Below, piece by piece: positions 45,817 through 55,228 of a stretch of DNA of 64,000 bases. Below the pieces are notes generated by a model, which searched no databases, was not told the DNA's origin, and was given only the letters and a program-made list of their open reading frames with translations. Position 1 is the stretch's first letter; the number at the start of each line of letters is the position of its first letter. This DNA comes from JBFJWU01 sp041623475 [NCBI: bacterium] (lineage in GTDB: Bacteria; J088): positions 1 to 64,000 of the forward strand of contig JBFJWU010000001.1 of NCBI GenBank assembly GCA_041623475.1. Reading direction: 5' to 3'. Position numbers and translations under genes: made by a program.

Positions 45817-47045
45817 TACAAGGACTCCAGAAACGTGATCAACTGGTCTTTCTGTCCTGAGTCGAGCGCCTCAAATGCGTCTCTGGAGGCCGCCGCCTCG
45901 CCTCCGTGTTCTGCGATCGCTTGCTCCAGGGTTTCAGCCCGTCCGTCGTGCATGAAAAACGGCCGACCACCCTGCGAGTCGGCGCTGAGGCCAAGGCCCC
46001 ATAATGGGGTCGTTCTCCATTCCGACGGGCCAGCGGTGCCTTCAACATAGTTGTCATCCAACCCTGGACCCATGTCGTGCATCAACAGATCCGTGTACGG
46101 GTGGATTGTCTGGTTGGCCAACGCCGCAATTGGCGACGGGCCCGTCGTCAGGGTCGGGATGTGGCAGTCTGCGCAACCGATCGAACTAAACAGCACTTCC
46201 CCAGCCTTGACTTGGGGGTGGCCAGGATTCCGACGGGTTGGAACCTTCAGCGTCTGGATGTAGAACACGACATCGTGAACAGTATCGGAACCGATCTCGG
46301 GATCGGCAACATTGTCCCCGGTCAGGCGGCCGACAGTTTGCCGATTGACTGGATCGTCCGTAATAAAATCACTGGTAATTCCAATGTCATTGACATAGGC
46401 AAGGACGGTCTGGTGGAGCAGGTCAATGGCTCCGGCCTTGCGCCCGAACCGGCCAATGTAATGGGTGGTGCCGCTGATGGTGCGAGACACATGATGTGGC
46501 TGTGGCTGAAAAAAATCGGGTGCCGGGATGTAGTTCGGCACACCGGAAATTCCGTTTCCGTCCACGTCCGTGGGATCAGAAAGGGCAAGAAGTGCGCCGT
46601 CGGTGACGGCTTCCAGATAGCCCAGACCCACAACCTGTGGTGGCAGCAGGGTGGTCAGCCCGTTGGCAATATCAGGAACCCGTTCCGGTTCGGATCCAGG
46701 CACGGCCCTGTTCTGCAACTGAGGTCCGCCGTGCTCGAGTAATGGATCCCAGGTCCCGTCGGATGCATTGTACCGACCGAACCGTTGCAGGGATGTCAGC
46801 GGATGGCCTTTGCCGTCACCTATATGGCAGGTTTCGCATCCCGTGGAATTAAAGATCGGACCTAAACCATCCTCTACGCCGAACGTTTCGGCAAATTTCT
46901 CGTCACCGCGAAGGTGCAGCAGCAATTGCTGGTCTGTCAGTCCGGGCACAGGTTCAGCCAGCACATCTGGCGAAGCTGGTGCTGGTGCCAGCCGATCGCC
47001 ACACCCGCCAGTTACGAGCCCGATAATTATGAGCGTGCGAAACAT
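45816..47045 (-). CDS. Di-heme c-type cytochrome lipoprotein (DHOR/DUF1111 family)
   Basis: A 409-residue lipoprotein (signal TLIIIGLVTGGCGD). Two CxxCH heme-binding motifs are spaced as in the di-heme oxidoreductase family: STGCETCHIG near residue 70 and IGCADCHIPT near 285. Other family blocks are HGGPQLQNRAVPG and HDGRAETLEQAIAEHGGEA. Relatives are annotated as thiol oxidoreductase or peroxidase without firm proof. The ATG at 47045 is chosen because the longer frame runs into the divergent channel gene. The stop TAA overlaps the ATG of the Rieske gene. Confidence 0.85.
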   Translation of the reverse strand: MFRTLIIIGLVTGGCGDRLAPAPASPDVLAEPVPGLTDQQLLLHLRGDEKFAETFGVEDGLGPIFNSTGCETCHIGDGKGHPLTSLQRFGRYNASDGTWDPLLEHGGPQLQNRAVPGSEPERVPDIANGLTTLLPPQVVGLGYLEAVTDGALLALSDPTDVDGNGISGVPNYIPAPDFFQPQPHHVSRTISGTTHYIGRFGRKAGAIDLLHQTVLAYVNDIGITSDFITDDPVNRQTVGRLTGDNVADPEIGSDTVHDVVFYIQTLKVPTRRNPGHPQVKAGEVLFSSIGCADCHIPTLTTGPSPIAALANQTIHPYTDLLMHDMGPGLDDNYVEGTAGPSEWRTTPLWGLGLSADSQGGRPFFMHDGRAETLEQAIAEHGGEAAASRDAFEALDSGQKDQLITFLESL

Positions 47046-47049
47046 AGAT

Positions 47050-47063
47050 TTAGGTATATCTAA
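47050..47063. promoter_or_regulatory. Near-palindrome in the leader of the di-heme gene
   Basis: TTAGGTATATCTAA is a 14-base palindrome with one mismatched pair. It lies only four bases before the ATG at 47045, between that codon and the nearest purine-rich site (AGGAAAG). It could be an operator or a small RNA fold. Confidence 0.35.
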
Positions 47064-47126
47064 TTTTTTACTTTCCTGCAACTTAAAATCAGCGTCGGCA
47101 GGCTGGACCACCAAAAATATATAATT

Positions 47127-48362
47127 GTGATTGACATGGAATGGCTGAACGACATTTTTCGACAGACACCGACGGCTGAACCGACAAGCCAGTATGCAAT
47201 TCTGGCGGCCCTGATTTTTGTCGGGCTGATCGCGGACCGGGTGGCCGTGCGACTGATCCTGGCGTTGTTGCGCAACCTGGCCAGTCGAAGTCGCGGTCGC
47301 TGGGATGACCTGCTGGTCGACCACGGCGTATTTGAACGCCTGTCGCACCTGGCCCCGGCATTGATCATCCTGATTGGTATTGATGTGCTGGCCCTGGACG
47401 CAACACCGATTGTACTTCTGCGGCGAGTCGCGGCAGCGACAATTGTTGTTGTAGTTCTGCGAACAGTCGGCGCATTCCTGAATGCGGTCAACGACATTTA
47501 CAACACCTTCGCCCACGCAAAGGATCGGCCGATCAAGGGCTACTTGCAGGTCATCAAACTGGTGGCATTCCTGCTGGGCACAGTGATGGTTGTTGCGATC
47601 CTGCTGGATCGTTCACCCATGGCGTTCCTGACCGGCATCGGTGCATTATCTGCAGTTCTTCTGCTGGTCTTCAAGGATACATTGTTGTCGCTGGTAGCCA
47701 GTGTCCAGTTGATGTCAAACGACCTGATCCGTGTCGGTGACTGGATCGAAGTTCCCGGATACGGTGCTGACGGTGACGTCACCGACATCGCTCTGCACAC
47801 CATCAAGGTCCAGAACTTTGACAAAACCACGACAACGATTCCCACCTATGCCCTGATCAACAACGGGTTCAAAAACTGGCGAACAATGCCGGAATCAGGC
47901 GGCCGCCGCATCAAGCGATCAGTCTGTCTGGATGCCCACGGGATCCGCTATCTCGATGATCGCGAAGTGGAACGATTCGGTCAGTGGCGACTGTTGGCCA
48001 GCTATATTGCTGCGAAAAACAAGGAGTTGGCCGAGTACAACGTGGAACGCCGGCCTGAACACGGTGACGTGAGGCGACTGACTAATATCGGAACACTGCG
48101 GGCCTATGTCGTGAATTATCTTGCTGACCATCCGGATATCAACAAGGATTTGACCTGTTTGGTACGACTCCTGGAACCGTCGGCCGCAGGCGTACCGTTG
48201 CAGGTCTACTGCTTTGCGAATAAAACCGGCTGGGTTGATTTTGAAGCTGTCCAGTCCGATATTTTCGAGCACATCCTCGCGATCCTGCCCGAATTCGGGC
48301 TGAAGGTCTTTCAGAACCCCTCGGGCAGCGATTTCCGGCTCATTGCCCGACCGGACAATTAA
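47127..48362 (+). CDS. MscS-family mechanosensitive channel (YbdG-like)
   Basis: A 411-residue inner-membrane protein of the small-conductance mechanosensitive family, closest in layout to YbdG (MscM): several N-terminal membrane segments, then the pore-lining helix and beta domain (TGIGALSAVLLLVFKDTLLS; SVQLMSNDLIRVGDWIEVPG; DVTDIALHTIKVQNFDKTTT) and the IPTYALINNGFKNW block typical of YbdG. It lets solutes out during osmotic downshock. Start GTG 47127, or ATG 47136. Its stop shares TTAA with the stop of the convergent lipoprotein gene. Confidence 0.9.
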   Translation: MIDMEWLNDIFRQTPTAEPTSQYAILAALIFVGLIADRVAVRLILALLRNLASRSRGRWDDLLVDHGVFERLSHLAPALIILIGIDVLALDATPIVLLRRVAAATIVVVVLRTVGAFLNAVNDIYNTFAHAKDRPIKGYLQVIKLVAFLLGTVMVVAILLDRSPMAFLTGIGALSAVLLLVFKDTLLSLVASVQLMSNDLIRVGDWIEVPGYGADGDVTDIALHTIKVQNFDKTTTTIPTYALINNGFKNWRTMPESGGRRIKRSVCLDAHGIRYLDDREVERFGQWRLLASYIAAKNKELAEYNVERRPEHGDVRRLTNIGTLRAYVVNYLADHPDINKDLTCLVRLLEPSAAGVPLQVYCFANKTGWVDFEAVQSDIFEHILAILPEFGLKVFQNPSGSDFRLIARPDN

Positions 48363-49318
48363 TCCTGGACCTGGTTGGTCGATTCGGTCGGGGCCGACAC
48401 GGGACTGGTTTGCGGTCTTTCGGCCTGGTCAGGACCGGATTTGATGTCTTCGGATTCGATTGTTGCCGGTCCACCAGACGTTATTCCGGTCACTGACTGA
48501 ACGGGACCACTGACCGAACCGGACGAATCGGCATCATTGACAGGCGGCAACGTGGATTCAACCAGCGGACCCGGATCGTCGGCTCGGTTCTCGACAGGTT
48601 GCTCCGGGCGAATCAAATCGACACCGGGTTCGGGCATTTCCCAGTCGGCACCGCACGGCTGGTTGAACCTTCCCTGGAATTCTACGACCGACCCGGCCCA
48701 GGCCTGCCGCATGTCATTTGCCCGCACCTCGGCCTGGCGGCGGCCAACCATCGCTGCATCAACCTTTGTTGCGGCTGAATCTACGGCCTTCGTCCATCGG
48801 GCAAGTTCCTTGTCACGGTCCTCCCTCAGGACACCTGGCCGGTCCATGACTGCCCCCAGCCGGGCTCGCTCCTGCATCGCAACGGAATGTTCATAACGGC
48901 GACGTTGCTCGCGCTCCATTGCTTTTGCTACTTCAAGGGCGGCATCGTGTGCCTGGACTTCAGATTGATGAACGCGAACCAACGCATCGAAACGCGCGCG
49001 GCAGTAAGCGTGCAGTTCTTCACCCGCCTGGTCCATCTGCAGCCGCGCCGCTTCCAGGTTCAGCCGCGACCACTCGGCCAGTGCCTCGGCAACATCCTCT
49101 CGGGCTTCCGACGCATCGACAACGGACTCGGCAATCCGGCGTTGTCGCGTAGCCAGTTGCCAGGATGTTGAGATCCGAATGCGTTCTTCTTCGAGCGGCT
49201 TCAACTGGGTTCGCTGCTCCTGGTCAAGTACGCGCAATTCTTCCGGTTTCGCGTGCTTCAGCAATATTCCACAGCCGCCAAGGATAAGGCCCAGCGAAAT
49301 CGCGATCATCCTGCTCAA
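48359..49318 (-). CDS. Coiled-coil lipoprotein of unknown function
   Basis: A 319-residue protein with a lipoprotein signal (ISLGLILGGCG). Residues about 30-205 are rich in Glu, Arg, Ala and Gln with heptad-like spacing and should form long helices; residues 220-319 are acidic, Pro/Ser-rich and probably disordered. No family is recognised. The start overlaps the gloB-like stop by four bases, and it is the last gene of the rpmE-to-lipoprotein operon. Confidence 0.7.
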   Translation of the reverse strand: MSRMIAISLGLILGGCGILLKHAKPEELRVLDQEQRTQLKPLEEERIRISTSWQLATRQRRIAESVVDASEAREDVAEALAEWSRLNLEAARLQMDQAGEELHAYCRARFDALVRVHQSEVQAHDAALEVAKAMEREQRRRYEHSVAMQERARLGAVMDRPGVLREDRDKELARWTKAVDSAATKVDAAMVGRRQAEVRANDMRQAWAGSVVEFQGRFNQPCGADWEMPEPGVDLIRPEQPVENRADDPGPLVESTLPPVNDADSSGSVSGPVQSVTGITSGGPATIESEDIKSGPDQAERPQTSPVSAPTESTNQVQD

Positions 49319-50097
49319 AAGGAATCCCTCGCGTTCCTCAGGGCTACAAAAATATCCCGGGGTGCGGTCGATTCGGCACCCATTTTCTGCGCGGCGGCAA
49401 TGACACCTGGTTGATCACAGCGCAGAAACGGGTTCACCAGCAGTTCATCGGCGATTGTCAGCCAGGGAAGTTCGTTACCCTGGTTGCGTGCCGCATCAAT
49501 TCGACTTGCCAGCGATTCAATGTCCGTATTTTCCGGTTCAACGTGCCGGGCAAAGCTCAGGTTCTTGTCAGCGTAATCGTGCCCCCAGGCGATCTTCAAT
49601 CCTGGGTCGGCTGTGCGGATTCGCTCCCACACCGTCGTGAACAAGTCCGGCAGGTTGCCGCCAAAGTTAGGGTTGCCGCATCCAGCCAAAAACAGGACAT
49701 CGCCAACGACCAGCAACTCGCCGGTTCGAACGGTGATGTGCGCCGGGTGGTGGCCAGGCGTGTACCAGACATCCAGCATCTCCTGTCCCAGCGCGATCTG
49801 GTCACCCTCAACGACGGTTTCTACGTTTGCAGCAGCGATGTCAGAGACACCATTCGGATGGACGTATACCGGCACATCGTGTCGATTCAAAAACCCCTGC
49901 AACCCGTTGATGTGGTCCCAATGGGTGTGGGTCAGGATGACTCCTTGCGGGTCGATCTGTTCCCGTTCCAGGCATTCGAAGACACGGTTTTCGTCGAACG
50001 GATCCACAACCAGGCACTCCGAACCGGCAGCCAGGACATACTGGTAGTTGTCACCGACCGGAGGTCGGAATCGAATTGTCCGCATCGATGCGTTCAT
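49315..50097 (-). CDS. gloB: Hydroxyacylglutathione hydrolase-like metallo-beta-lactamase-fold protein (glyoxalase II)
   Basis: A 260-residue binuclear metal hydrolase. Metal ligands: THTHWDH (near residue 57), the His in TPGHHPAHI, the bridging Asp in VVGDVLFLAGCG and the last His in WGHDYADKNLSFA; the glyoxalase II C-terminal segment (NPFLRC) is also present. These fit GloB, which frees D-lactate from S-lactoylglutathione, though relatives using other thiols look alike. It is 50 bases after the coiled-coil gene and coupled to the lipoprotein gene. Confidence 0.85.
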   Translation of the reverse strand: MNASMRTIRFRPPVGDNYQYVLAAGSECLVVDPFDENRVFECLEREQIDPQGVILTHTHWDHINGLQGFLNRHDVPVYVHPNGVSDIAAANVETVVEGDQIALGQEMLDVWYTPGHHPAHITVRTGELLVVGDVLFLAGCGNPNFGGNLPDLFTTVWERIRTADPGLKIAWGHDYADKNLSFARHVEPENTDIESLASRIDAARNQGNELPWLTIADELLVNPFLRCDQPGVIAAAQKMGAESTAPRDIFVALRNARDSF

Positions 50098-50147
50098 AGG
50101 TTGTGTCAGTATCCGGTCGAATCAGCCCCGGCAGGTTCCGATTCCGT

Positions 50148-50435
50148 TCAGCCGGCCAGCTTTTCCTCGAGGCTTGTAAACTTTCGCGACAGTTTGTCGA
50201 TGTCTTTTTCCATCCGTCGCAGACGGCTTTTTGCCTGTTTGAATTCCTGTTGTGTAACCAGTCCCAGGTTCTGGGCCGTCTGGTCCCGTACTTCATCGAC
50301 CCGCTGCCGGCTTTCCATATAGGTCTGCATGGCCTTGGCAACGATCGGGCGCGTGCGTTCATCAGCCATCAATTTCATGACGGTCTCCTGCGCACGTTTT
50401 TCAACATTCTTCTGCAATTTTTTCGTGACGCTCAT
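50148..50435 (-). CDS. Small helical coiled-coil protein
   Basis: A 95-residue charged helical protein. The C-terminal half (FKQAKSRLRRMEKDIDKLSR) has heptad spacing. It resembles phasin-like or poly(3-hydroxyalkanoate) granule-associated small proteins in composition, but no signature proves that. It is preceded by a good ribosome site (AAGGAAGGGAG) and lies between aroK and gloB in the operon. Confidence 0.65.
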   Translation of the reverse strand: MSVTKKLQKNVEKRAQETVMKLMADERTRPIVAKAMQTYMESRQRVDEVRDQTAQNLGLVTQQEFKQAKSRLRRMEKDIDKLSRKFTSLEEKLAG

Positions 50436-50490
50436 TGCGACTCCCTTCCTTGTCTCAGGTTAAACCAGTTGACGACATGCGTCAACATTT

Positions 50491-50994
50491 TTAAAGGTAA
50501 TCCAGGATCTCGTCGACAACCTGGTCCGGGCTGCCTGCTGCATTGACCCTGTGATCCGCTTGTGCATAGATGTCGCGGCGGTCGTCGTACAGATTGGCCA
50601 TGCGAACAGCCGGGTCGACACCGTCCAGAAGAGGGCGGCCGCCGACGCTTGCGCGCTCTGCAGCCAGTTCCGGAGCAAGATCCAGCCAGAAAACCTTGCC
50701 GGCCGCAGCCAACAGCGTCCGGTTGCTATCGACAATGACAGTTCCACCGCCGCAGGACAGGACACCGGCAGGCAGGGACAGGATTCTGTCCAGCATCACC
50801 GACTCCAGGTCCCGAAAAGCAATTTCGCCGTCGGCCGCGAAGATATCGCTGATAGTGCGCCCTTCGGCGCGCTCAATTTCCATATCAAGGTCGTAGAAGG
50901 GTCGCCCGAGCCGTTCAGCCAGTATCCTCCCGACCGTGCTTTTCCCTGATCCCATCAACCCGGTCAGGCTGATCCAGTCGGCCGACGTCTTCAT
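50491..50994 (-). CDS. aroK: Shikimate kinase
   Basis: A 167-residue P-loop kinase that phosphorylates shikimate in the path to aromatic amino acids. Walker A GLMGSGKSTVG (residues 12-22), the shikimate-binding Asp in FYDLDMEIE, the Arg in AFRDLE, and the GGG motif (LSCGGGTVI) are all present; the lid Arg is in GGRPLL. The ATG overlaps the hisD stop by four bases, an uncommon pairing of histidine and aromatic pathways. Confidence 0.93.
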   Translation of the reverse strand: MKTSADWISLTGLMGSGKSTVGRILAERLGRPFYDLDMEIERAEGRTISDIFAADGEIAFRDLESVMLDRILSLPAGVLSCGGGTVIVDSNRTLLAAAGKVFWLDLAPELAAERASVGGRPLLDGVDPAVRMANLYDDRRDIYAQADHRVNAAGSPDQVVDEILDYL

Positions 50995-52271
50995 TTGCTG
51001 CGGATCAACACACTTTCACGGTGCGCGTGCAGGCCTTCTTCGTCTGCCAGCCGGGCAATCGAACCGGCGTATCGGGCCAGGGCATCCTGGTTAAAAGACA
51101 TCAGGCTGGTGCGTTTGACGAAATCCCCTGTGCCAAGCGGGCTGTAAAACCGGGCGGTCCCCTGGGTCGGCAGGACATGGTTGGGGCCGGCGATATAGTC
51201 GCCTACGGCTTCGGGTGTCGACGCACCAATAAAAATAGCACCTGCGTGGCGCAGCCGTTCCAGAAGCGCTTCCGGGTCGTCGACCAGCAATTCCAGATGT
51301 TCCGGCGCATACTGATTGGACAGGTCAACGGCCTGGTCCAACCCGTCGCAGACAACCACCAGACCATTCGTCTCCAGGCTTGCGGCGGCAATATCCCGTC
51401 TTGGGTTGTCCTGAAGCAATCCGGGAATCGCGTCGATGATTTGCTGGCCATAATCGCGGCTGGTAACCAAAATCAAAACTGCAGCGGCCTCGTCGTGCTC
51501 TGCCTGCGCCAGGGCATCCGCAGCTGCCCAGGCGGGATCAACGGATCCATCGGCAATGATGCAGACCTCGCTGGGTCCCGCAACCGAATCGATATCGACC
51601 AGACCATAGACTCGTCTTTTTGCTTCGGCAACAAACCTGTTCCCCGGTCCGACAACCTTGTCGACCCGCGGAATGCGTTCTGTGCCAAATGCCAGGGCGG
51701 CAATCGCCTGGGCACCGCCAACCCGGAAAATCCGATGAACGCCGGCCATCGCTGCGGCCGCTTCGATAACCAGCGGAAGGTGCCGGCCCCTGGGAGGCGT
51801 CACCATGACAACTTCCTCGACGCCGGCGACGGACGCAGGAATGGCGCACATCAGGATGCTGGACGGGTAGGCCGCCTTGCCTCCGGGCACATAGATCCCG
51901 ACACGATCCAACGGTGTAATCCGCGCACCCAGCTTGATGCCCGGCTCAGTCGTTTCATACCAGCCCGTTGGCATCAAACGCTCGTGAAATGCCCTGATCC
52001 TGGCTGCGGCCGTTTCCAGCGCAGACCGCAAATCGGGATCCAGTTTTTCAATGCAGCCGGGATCCGGAACAATCTCCATGTCGTCCGGACGAATGACTTC
52101 ACCATCCAGTTTCTGGGTCCAATAGGCGACTGCCGTGTCGCCGCGCCGATTAACATCTTCCAGGATCTGTTCAACCAGCGGCTCGCCGCCAAGATCAACC
52201 GCATTTCGTGCCGATCGCTGGGCAAAAAGATCCGTAAATCCCTCTTGCGATGTTTCGACAATCTGCATCAT
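50991..52271 (-). CDS. hisD: Histidinol dehydrogenase
   Basis: A 426-residue zinc enzyme that performs the last two oxidations of histidine synthesis. Family blocks: PLDRVGIYVPGGKAAYPS, the signature GVHRIFRVGGAQAIAALAFG, VVGPGNRFVAEAKRRVYG, DSVAGPSEVCIIAD, and the zinc/catalytic His region AQAEHDEAA. Start: ATG 52271, overlapping the hisG stop. hisG, hisD and aroK form a coupled group after murA. Confidence 0.96.
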   Translation of the reverse strand: MMQIVETSQEGFTDLFAQRSARNAVDLGGEPLVEQILEDVNRRGDTAVAYWTQKLDGEVIRPDDMEIVPDPGCIEKLDPDLRSALETAAARIRAFHERLMPTGWYETTEPGIKLGARITPLDRVGIYVPGGKAAYPSSILMCAIPASVAGVEEVVMVTPPRGRHLPLVIEAAAAMAGVHRIFRVGGAQAIAALAFGTERIPRVDKVVGPGNRFVAEAKRRVYGLVDIDSVAGPSEVCIIADGSVDPAWAAADALAQAEHDEAAAVLILVTSRDYGQQIIDAIPGLLQDNPRRDIAAASLETNGLVVVCDGLDQAVDLSNQYAPEHLELLVDDPEALLERLRHAGAIFIGASTPEAVGDYIAGPNHVLPTQGTARFYSPLGTGDFVKRTSLMSFNQDALARYAGSIARLADEEGLHAHRESVLIRSK

Positions 52272-52900
52272 TGGGCACCCCCTACGACCGGCATGATTCG
52301 ATCAACGATCACCCGAATTTCATCCCGTTGCCTGTAAAATGCCGATGGCTCGCAAATCAAGCGGCTTGTAACCGACATGATTTCCTCGTATACGATCAAA
52401 TCGTGGGCGGCCAGCGTCTTGCCGGTTTCAACCAGGTCGACGATACAGTCCGCAATACCGGCCTCGGGTGCGGTCTCGAGTGTCCCACCCATTACAACCA
52501 GATCGTAGTATCGCCCGGCCCGTTCAAATGCTTCAGCAGTGAGTACCGGATACTTGGTTGCCACCCGCCAGCGGCGCGTCGGATCGGCGTGAAAATCAAG
52601 GCTGCGCGGCCCGGCCACGGACATTCTGCACGCACCAATGCCAAGGTCCAGCAACTCGTGCAGGTCCGAACGACGCTCGCGAAGCGTATCAATACCTGTA
52701 ATGCCCAATGCGCAGGCACCTCGTGACACGAACAACGGCACGTCCTGGCTGCGAACAATCATGGCTTCGATGTCATTCCCAAGGGGACGAATCAGGCTGC
52801 GGCTTTCGGCCTGCAGCGCCGACACATCAAATCCGGCGGCTCCGAGCAGGTCGACGGCTTCGGTCAGGATCCGGCCTTTGGCAATCGCGATCCGGATCAT
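52268..52900 (-). CDS. hisG: ATP phosphoribosyltransferase, short form (HisG)
   Basis: A 210-residue first enzyme of histidine synthesis. The N-terminus (IRIAIAKGRILTEAVDLLGA) and PRPP site are typical; the substrate-binding block reads EAGIADCIVDLVETGKTLAAH. At this length the C-terminal regulatory domain is missing. Short HisG needs the HisRS-like HisZ for activity, and no hisZ lies in the window. The ATG overlaps the murA stop by four bases. Confidence 0.95.
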   Translation of the reverse strand: MIRIAIAKGRILTEAVDLLGAAGFDVSALQAESRSLIRPLGNDIEAMIVRSQDVPLFVSRGACALGITGIDTLRERRSDLHELLDLGIGACRMSVAGPRSLDFHADPTRRWRVATKYPVLTAEAFERAGRYYDLVVMGGTLETAPEAGIADCIVDLVETGKTLAAHDLIVYEEIMSVTSRLICEPSAFYRQRDEIRVIVDRIMPVVGGAQ

Positions 52901-54210
52901 GTCGTCACCGCCGTTGAAATATCGTCCTCGATACGCGGGACCGTCGCGTCGCGGTCGTACATCTGCACGTCAGCGCCCAGCGTTTTCAATTTTTCGTCCA
53001 GTAACTCGTAGCCCCGTTGCAGGTGGTAGATCCGCAAAACATCCGTCGTCCCGTTGGCAGCCAGTCCGGCGATAACCAGGCCGGCGCTGGCCCGCAGGTC
53101 TGTTGCCATAACCGGCGCGCCGGACAGCGGCGCTCCGCCACGGATAACAGCGACCGATCCCTGTACCCGTACATCGGCACCCATTCGTTGCAATTCAGGA
53201 ACGTGCATAAACCGGTTTTCAAAAATTGTTTCGATGACCTCGGCACTACCGTCAACGGTAGCCATCAGGGACATCCATTGGGCCTGCAGGTCCGTCGCAA
53301 AACCGGGAAATGGTGCGGTTCGCACGTCCTGGGGCCGCAGGTCCGCCGACACTGCGTCGACCTCGATTCCGGCCTCGTCGACATTGACCCGCGCACCAAT
53401 ATCGCGCAGCTTCGTCAACAGGGCATCCAGGTGTGAAGCGGTCGCACCCTGCACACGCACAGAGCCACGTGTTGCGGCTCCGGCCAGTAGATAGGTCCCG
53501 GCTTCGATTCGATCCGCAATAACGGTCGCATCGGCACCGGCCAGCGCATCATTGCCCTGGACCTGAATCGTTCCCGAACCGTCACCGCTGATATCCGCAC
53601 CCATGGTGCGCAGCAACTCGGCCAACGCCGAAATTTCCGGCTCACGGGCCGCATTTTCGATGACGCTTTCGCCCCGCGCACCAGCAGCTGCCATCAGCGC
53701 ATTTTCAGTTCCGCCAACCGTCGGCATATCGAAACAGATCCGCGCCCCCGTTAATTGCCTGACGGACGCATGGACATAACCTTCCCGTACCGATATCTGT
53801 GCGCCCAGCGCCTCGAGCGCTTTCAGGTGCTGATCAATCGGCCGGGCCCCGATCGCGCATCCACCCGGCAGGCTGACAGCCGCCTGTCCATAACGAACCA
53901 GCAATGGCGCCAGGACCAGCACGCTGGCCCGCATTGTCCGGACCAGTTCGTACGGCGCCAACGGTGACTGGGGCAGGCTGGTTGCCTGCAGGTCAATAAT
54001 TCCGCCTTCAGGCCGGGACACAGAGACACCCAGCAGTTCCAACAGCCGTGACATCGAGCGGACATCCTGCAGGTCCGGTACGCGGCGCAACCGGATCGGG
54101 GAATCGGTCAGTATCGCGGCGGCCATCATCGGTAATGCCGCATTTTTTGATCCGCTGGCGTTGATGGTCCCATTCAGGACTTGTCCGCCATTGATTTTCA
54201 GGGCTCTCAT
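52897..54210 (-). CDS. murA: UDP-N-acetylglucosamine 1-carboxyvinyltransferase MurA
   Basis: A 437-residue enzyme that commits UDP-GlcNAc to peptidoglycan synthesis by adding enolpyruvate. The catalytic Cys118 lies in SLPGGCAIGARPID, the site attacked by fosfomycin, so the protein should be sensitive. Also seen are NASGSKNAALP at the start, EAGTYLLAGA, and the C-terminal RASAGLVIAGLAA. The ATG at 54210 matches the family start; the frame upstream to 54255 is not conserved. Confidence 0.96.
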   Translation of the reverse strand: MRALKINGGQVLNGTINASGSKNAALPMMAAAILTDSPIRLRRVPDLQDVRSMSRLLELLGVSVSRPEGGIIDLQATSLPQSPLAPYELVRTMRASVLVLAPLLVRYGQAAVSLPGGCAIGARPIDQHLKALEALGAQISVREGYVHASVRQLTGARICFDMPTVGGTENALMAAAGARGESVIENAAREPEISALAELLRTMGADISGDGSGTIQVQGNDALAGADATVIADRIEAGTYLLAGAATRGSVRVQGATASHLDALLTKLRDIGARVNVDEAGIEVDAVSADLRPQDVRTAPFPGFATDLQAQWMSLMATVDGSAEVIETIFENRFMHVPELQRMGADVRVQGSVAVIRGGAPLSGAPVMATDLRASAGLVIAGLAANGTTDVLRIYHLQRGYELLDEKLKTLGADVQMYDRDATVPRIEDDISTAVTT

Positions 54211-54355
54211 GTTGCTTCCAGTCGGTTCCTGTCTTGTGGTCCGGTCGACCGACATTGCGACAACGCGGTACAGCTCGTATGCTGCCGCAACCTGTTGATT
54301 CGCAAAGATTTTTTGAGGTGGGCCGGGTTCCGGGCAGAGGTTCCGGTGCTGCCGC

Positions 54356-55228
54356 TCATCTTACCATAGGGGTCGCCGCGAAAACCCGCGGTATCCCACC
54401 GTAATCCTGCCACCAGCCAAGCACCTGCCATCGCGACTGGGCTGTCAAAGCGGAAATCGCCGCTTTCTGCCCGATGCCTGCTTCACAGACCCAGACACCA
54501 CCCGTTTCAAGCCGGTCGTGCAAAAGATTCGCCTGCTGGCGGATCGCATCCAGGCCGTCGACACCGGCAACGAGTGCGTCGACCGGTTCCTGTCGCACCT
54601 CGGGCGCCAGTGTATCCAGATCCGAATCCGGGACGTACGGAGGATTACTGACAATCAATGCGTATTTTTCTGCAGGGGCCCAGTCCAGCCAGTCCGTCTG
54701 GACAAGATCGACCGAGGGAGCCAGGCGTTCCAGATTCTGTCGCAGGTACGTGCAGGCGGTTTCGGACTGCTCGATGGCCTGGATCTGGCGATCCGGGTAG
54801 ATTCCAGACAGGCCGATCGCCAGGATTCCACTGCCCGACCCGAGGTCCGCGGCGGCACCATCCGGGATCCGACCCTGGCGGTCCAGCTCGACTACCGCAT
54901 CCAGGATGAACTCGGATTCCGGTCGTGGCACCAGGACACCGGGACCCACCACGACTTCAAAATCGCGGAACGCTTTGCGGCCGAGGATATATGCCACAGG
55001 TTCGCGGTTCAATCGCCGCTGGATCATCTCGCGCAACCGGCCTCGTTCGCCCTGCGTCAGCGGCTGGTCAGCGCGGGTCAAGACCTGCAGCCTGTTTCCG
55101 TTAATCGTTTCTGCCAGCAAAAGCTCGGCATCGAGACGCGGATTGTCCAGGCTTTCCCGGTTAAATCGGTCCTGCATCCAGCGCAGGGCCATTGCGACGG
55201 TCCAGGTTTGGCCGTCCGGCTCACTCAC
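54356..55228 (-). CDS. prmC: Release factor glutamine methyltransferase PrmC
   Basis: A 290-residue SAM-dependent enzyme that methylates the Gln of the GGQ motif in release factors. The catalytic NPPY motif ([13 protein letters not shown]), SAM loop ([16 protein letters not shown]), and the RPESE segment ([14 protein letters not shown]) are present. The GTG at 55228 overlaps the prfA stop by eight bases and gives the normal length; the open frame extends into prfA. Enzyme and substrate are thus made from one message. Confidence 0.94.
   Translation of the reverse strand: MSEPDGQTWTVAMALRWMQDRFNRESLDNPRLDAELLLAETINGNRLQVLTRADQPLTQGERGRLREMIQRRLNREPVAYILGRKAFRDFEVVVGPGVLVPRPESEFILDAVVELDRQGRIPDGAAADLGSGSGILAIGLSGIYPDRQIQAIEQSETACTYLRQNLERLAPSVDLVQTDWLDWAPAEKYALIVSNPPYVPDSDLDTLAPEVRQEPVDALVAGVDGLDAIRQQANLLHDRLETGGVWVCEAGIGQKAAISALTAQSRWQVLGWWQDYGGIPRVFAATPMVR

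Noticed and set aside
48359-48362. The stop codons of the MscS-like gene and the convergent lipoprotein gene share TTAA
   Set aside because: It is a simple result of tight packing and carries no evident function.
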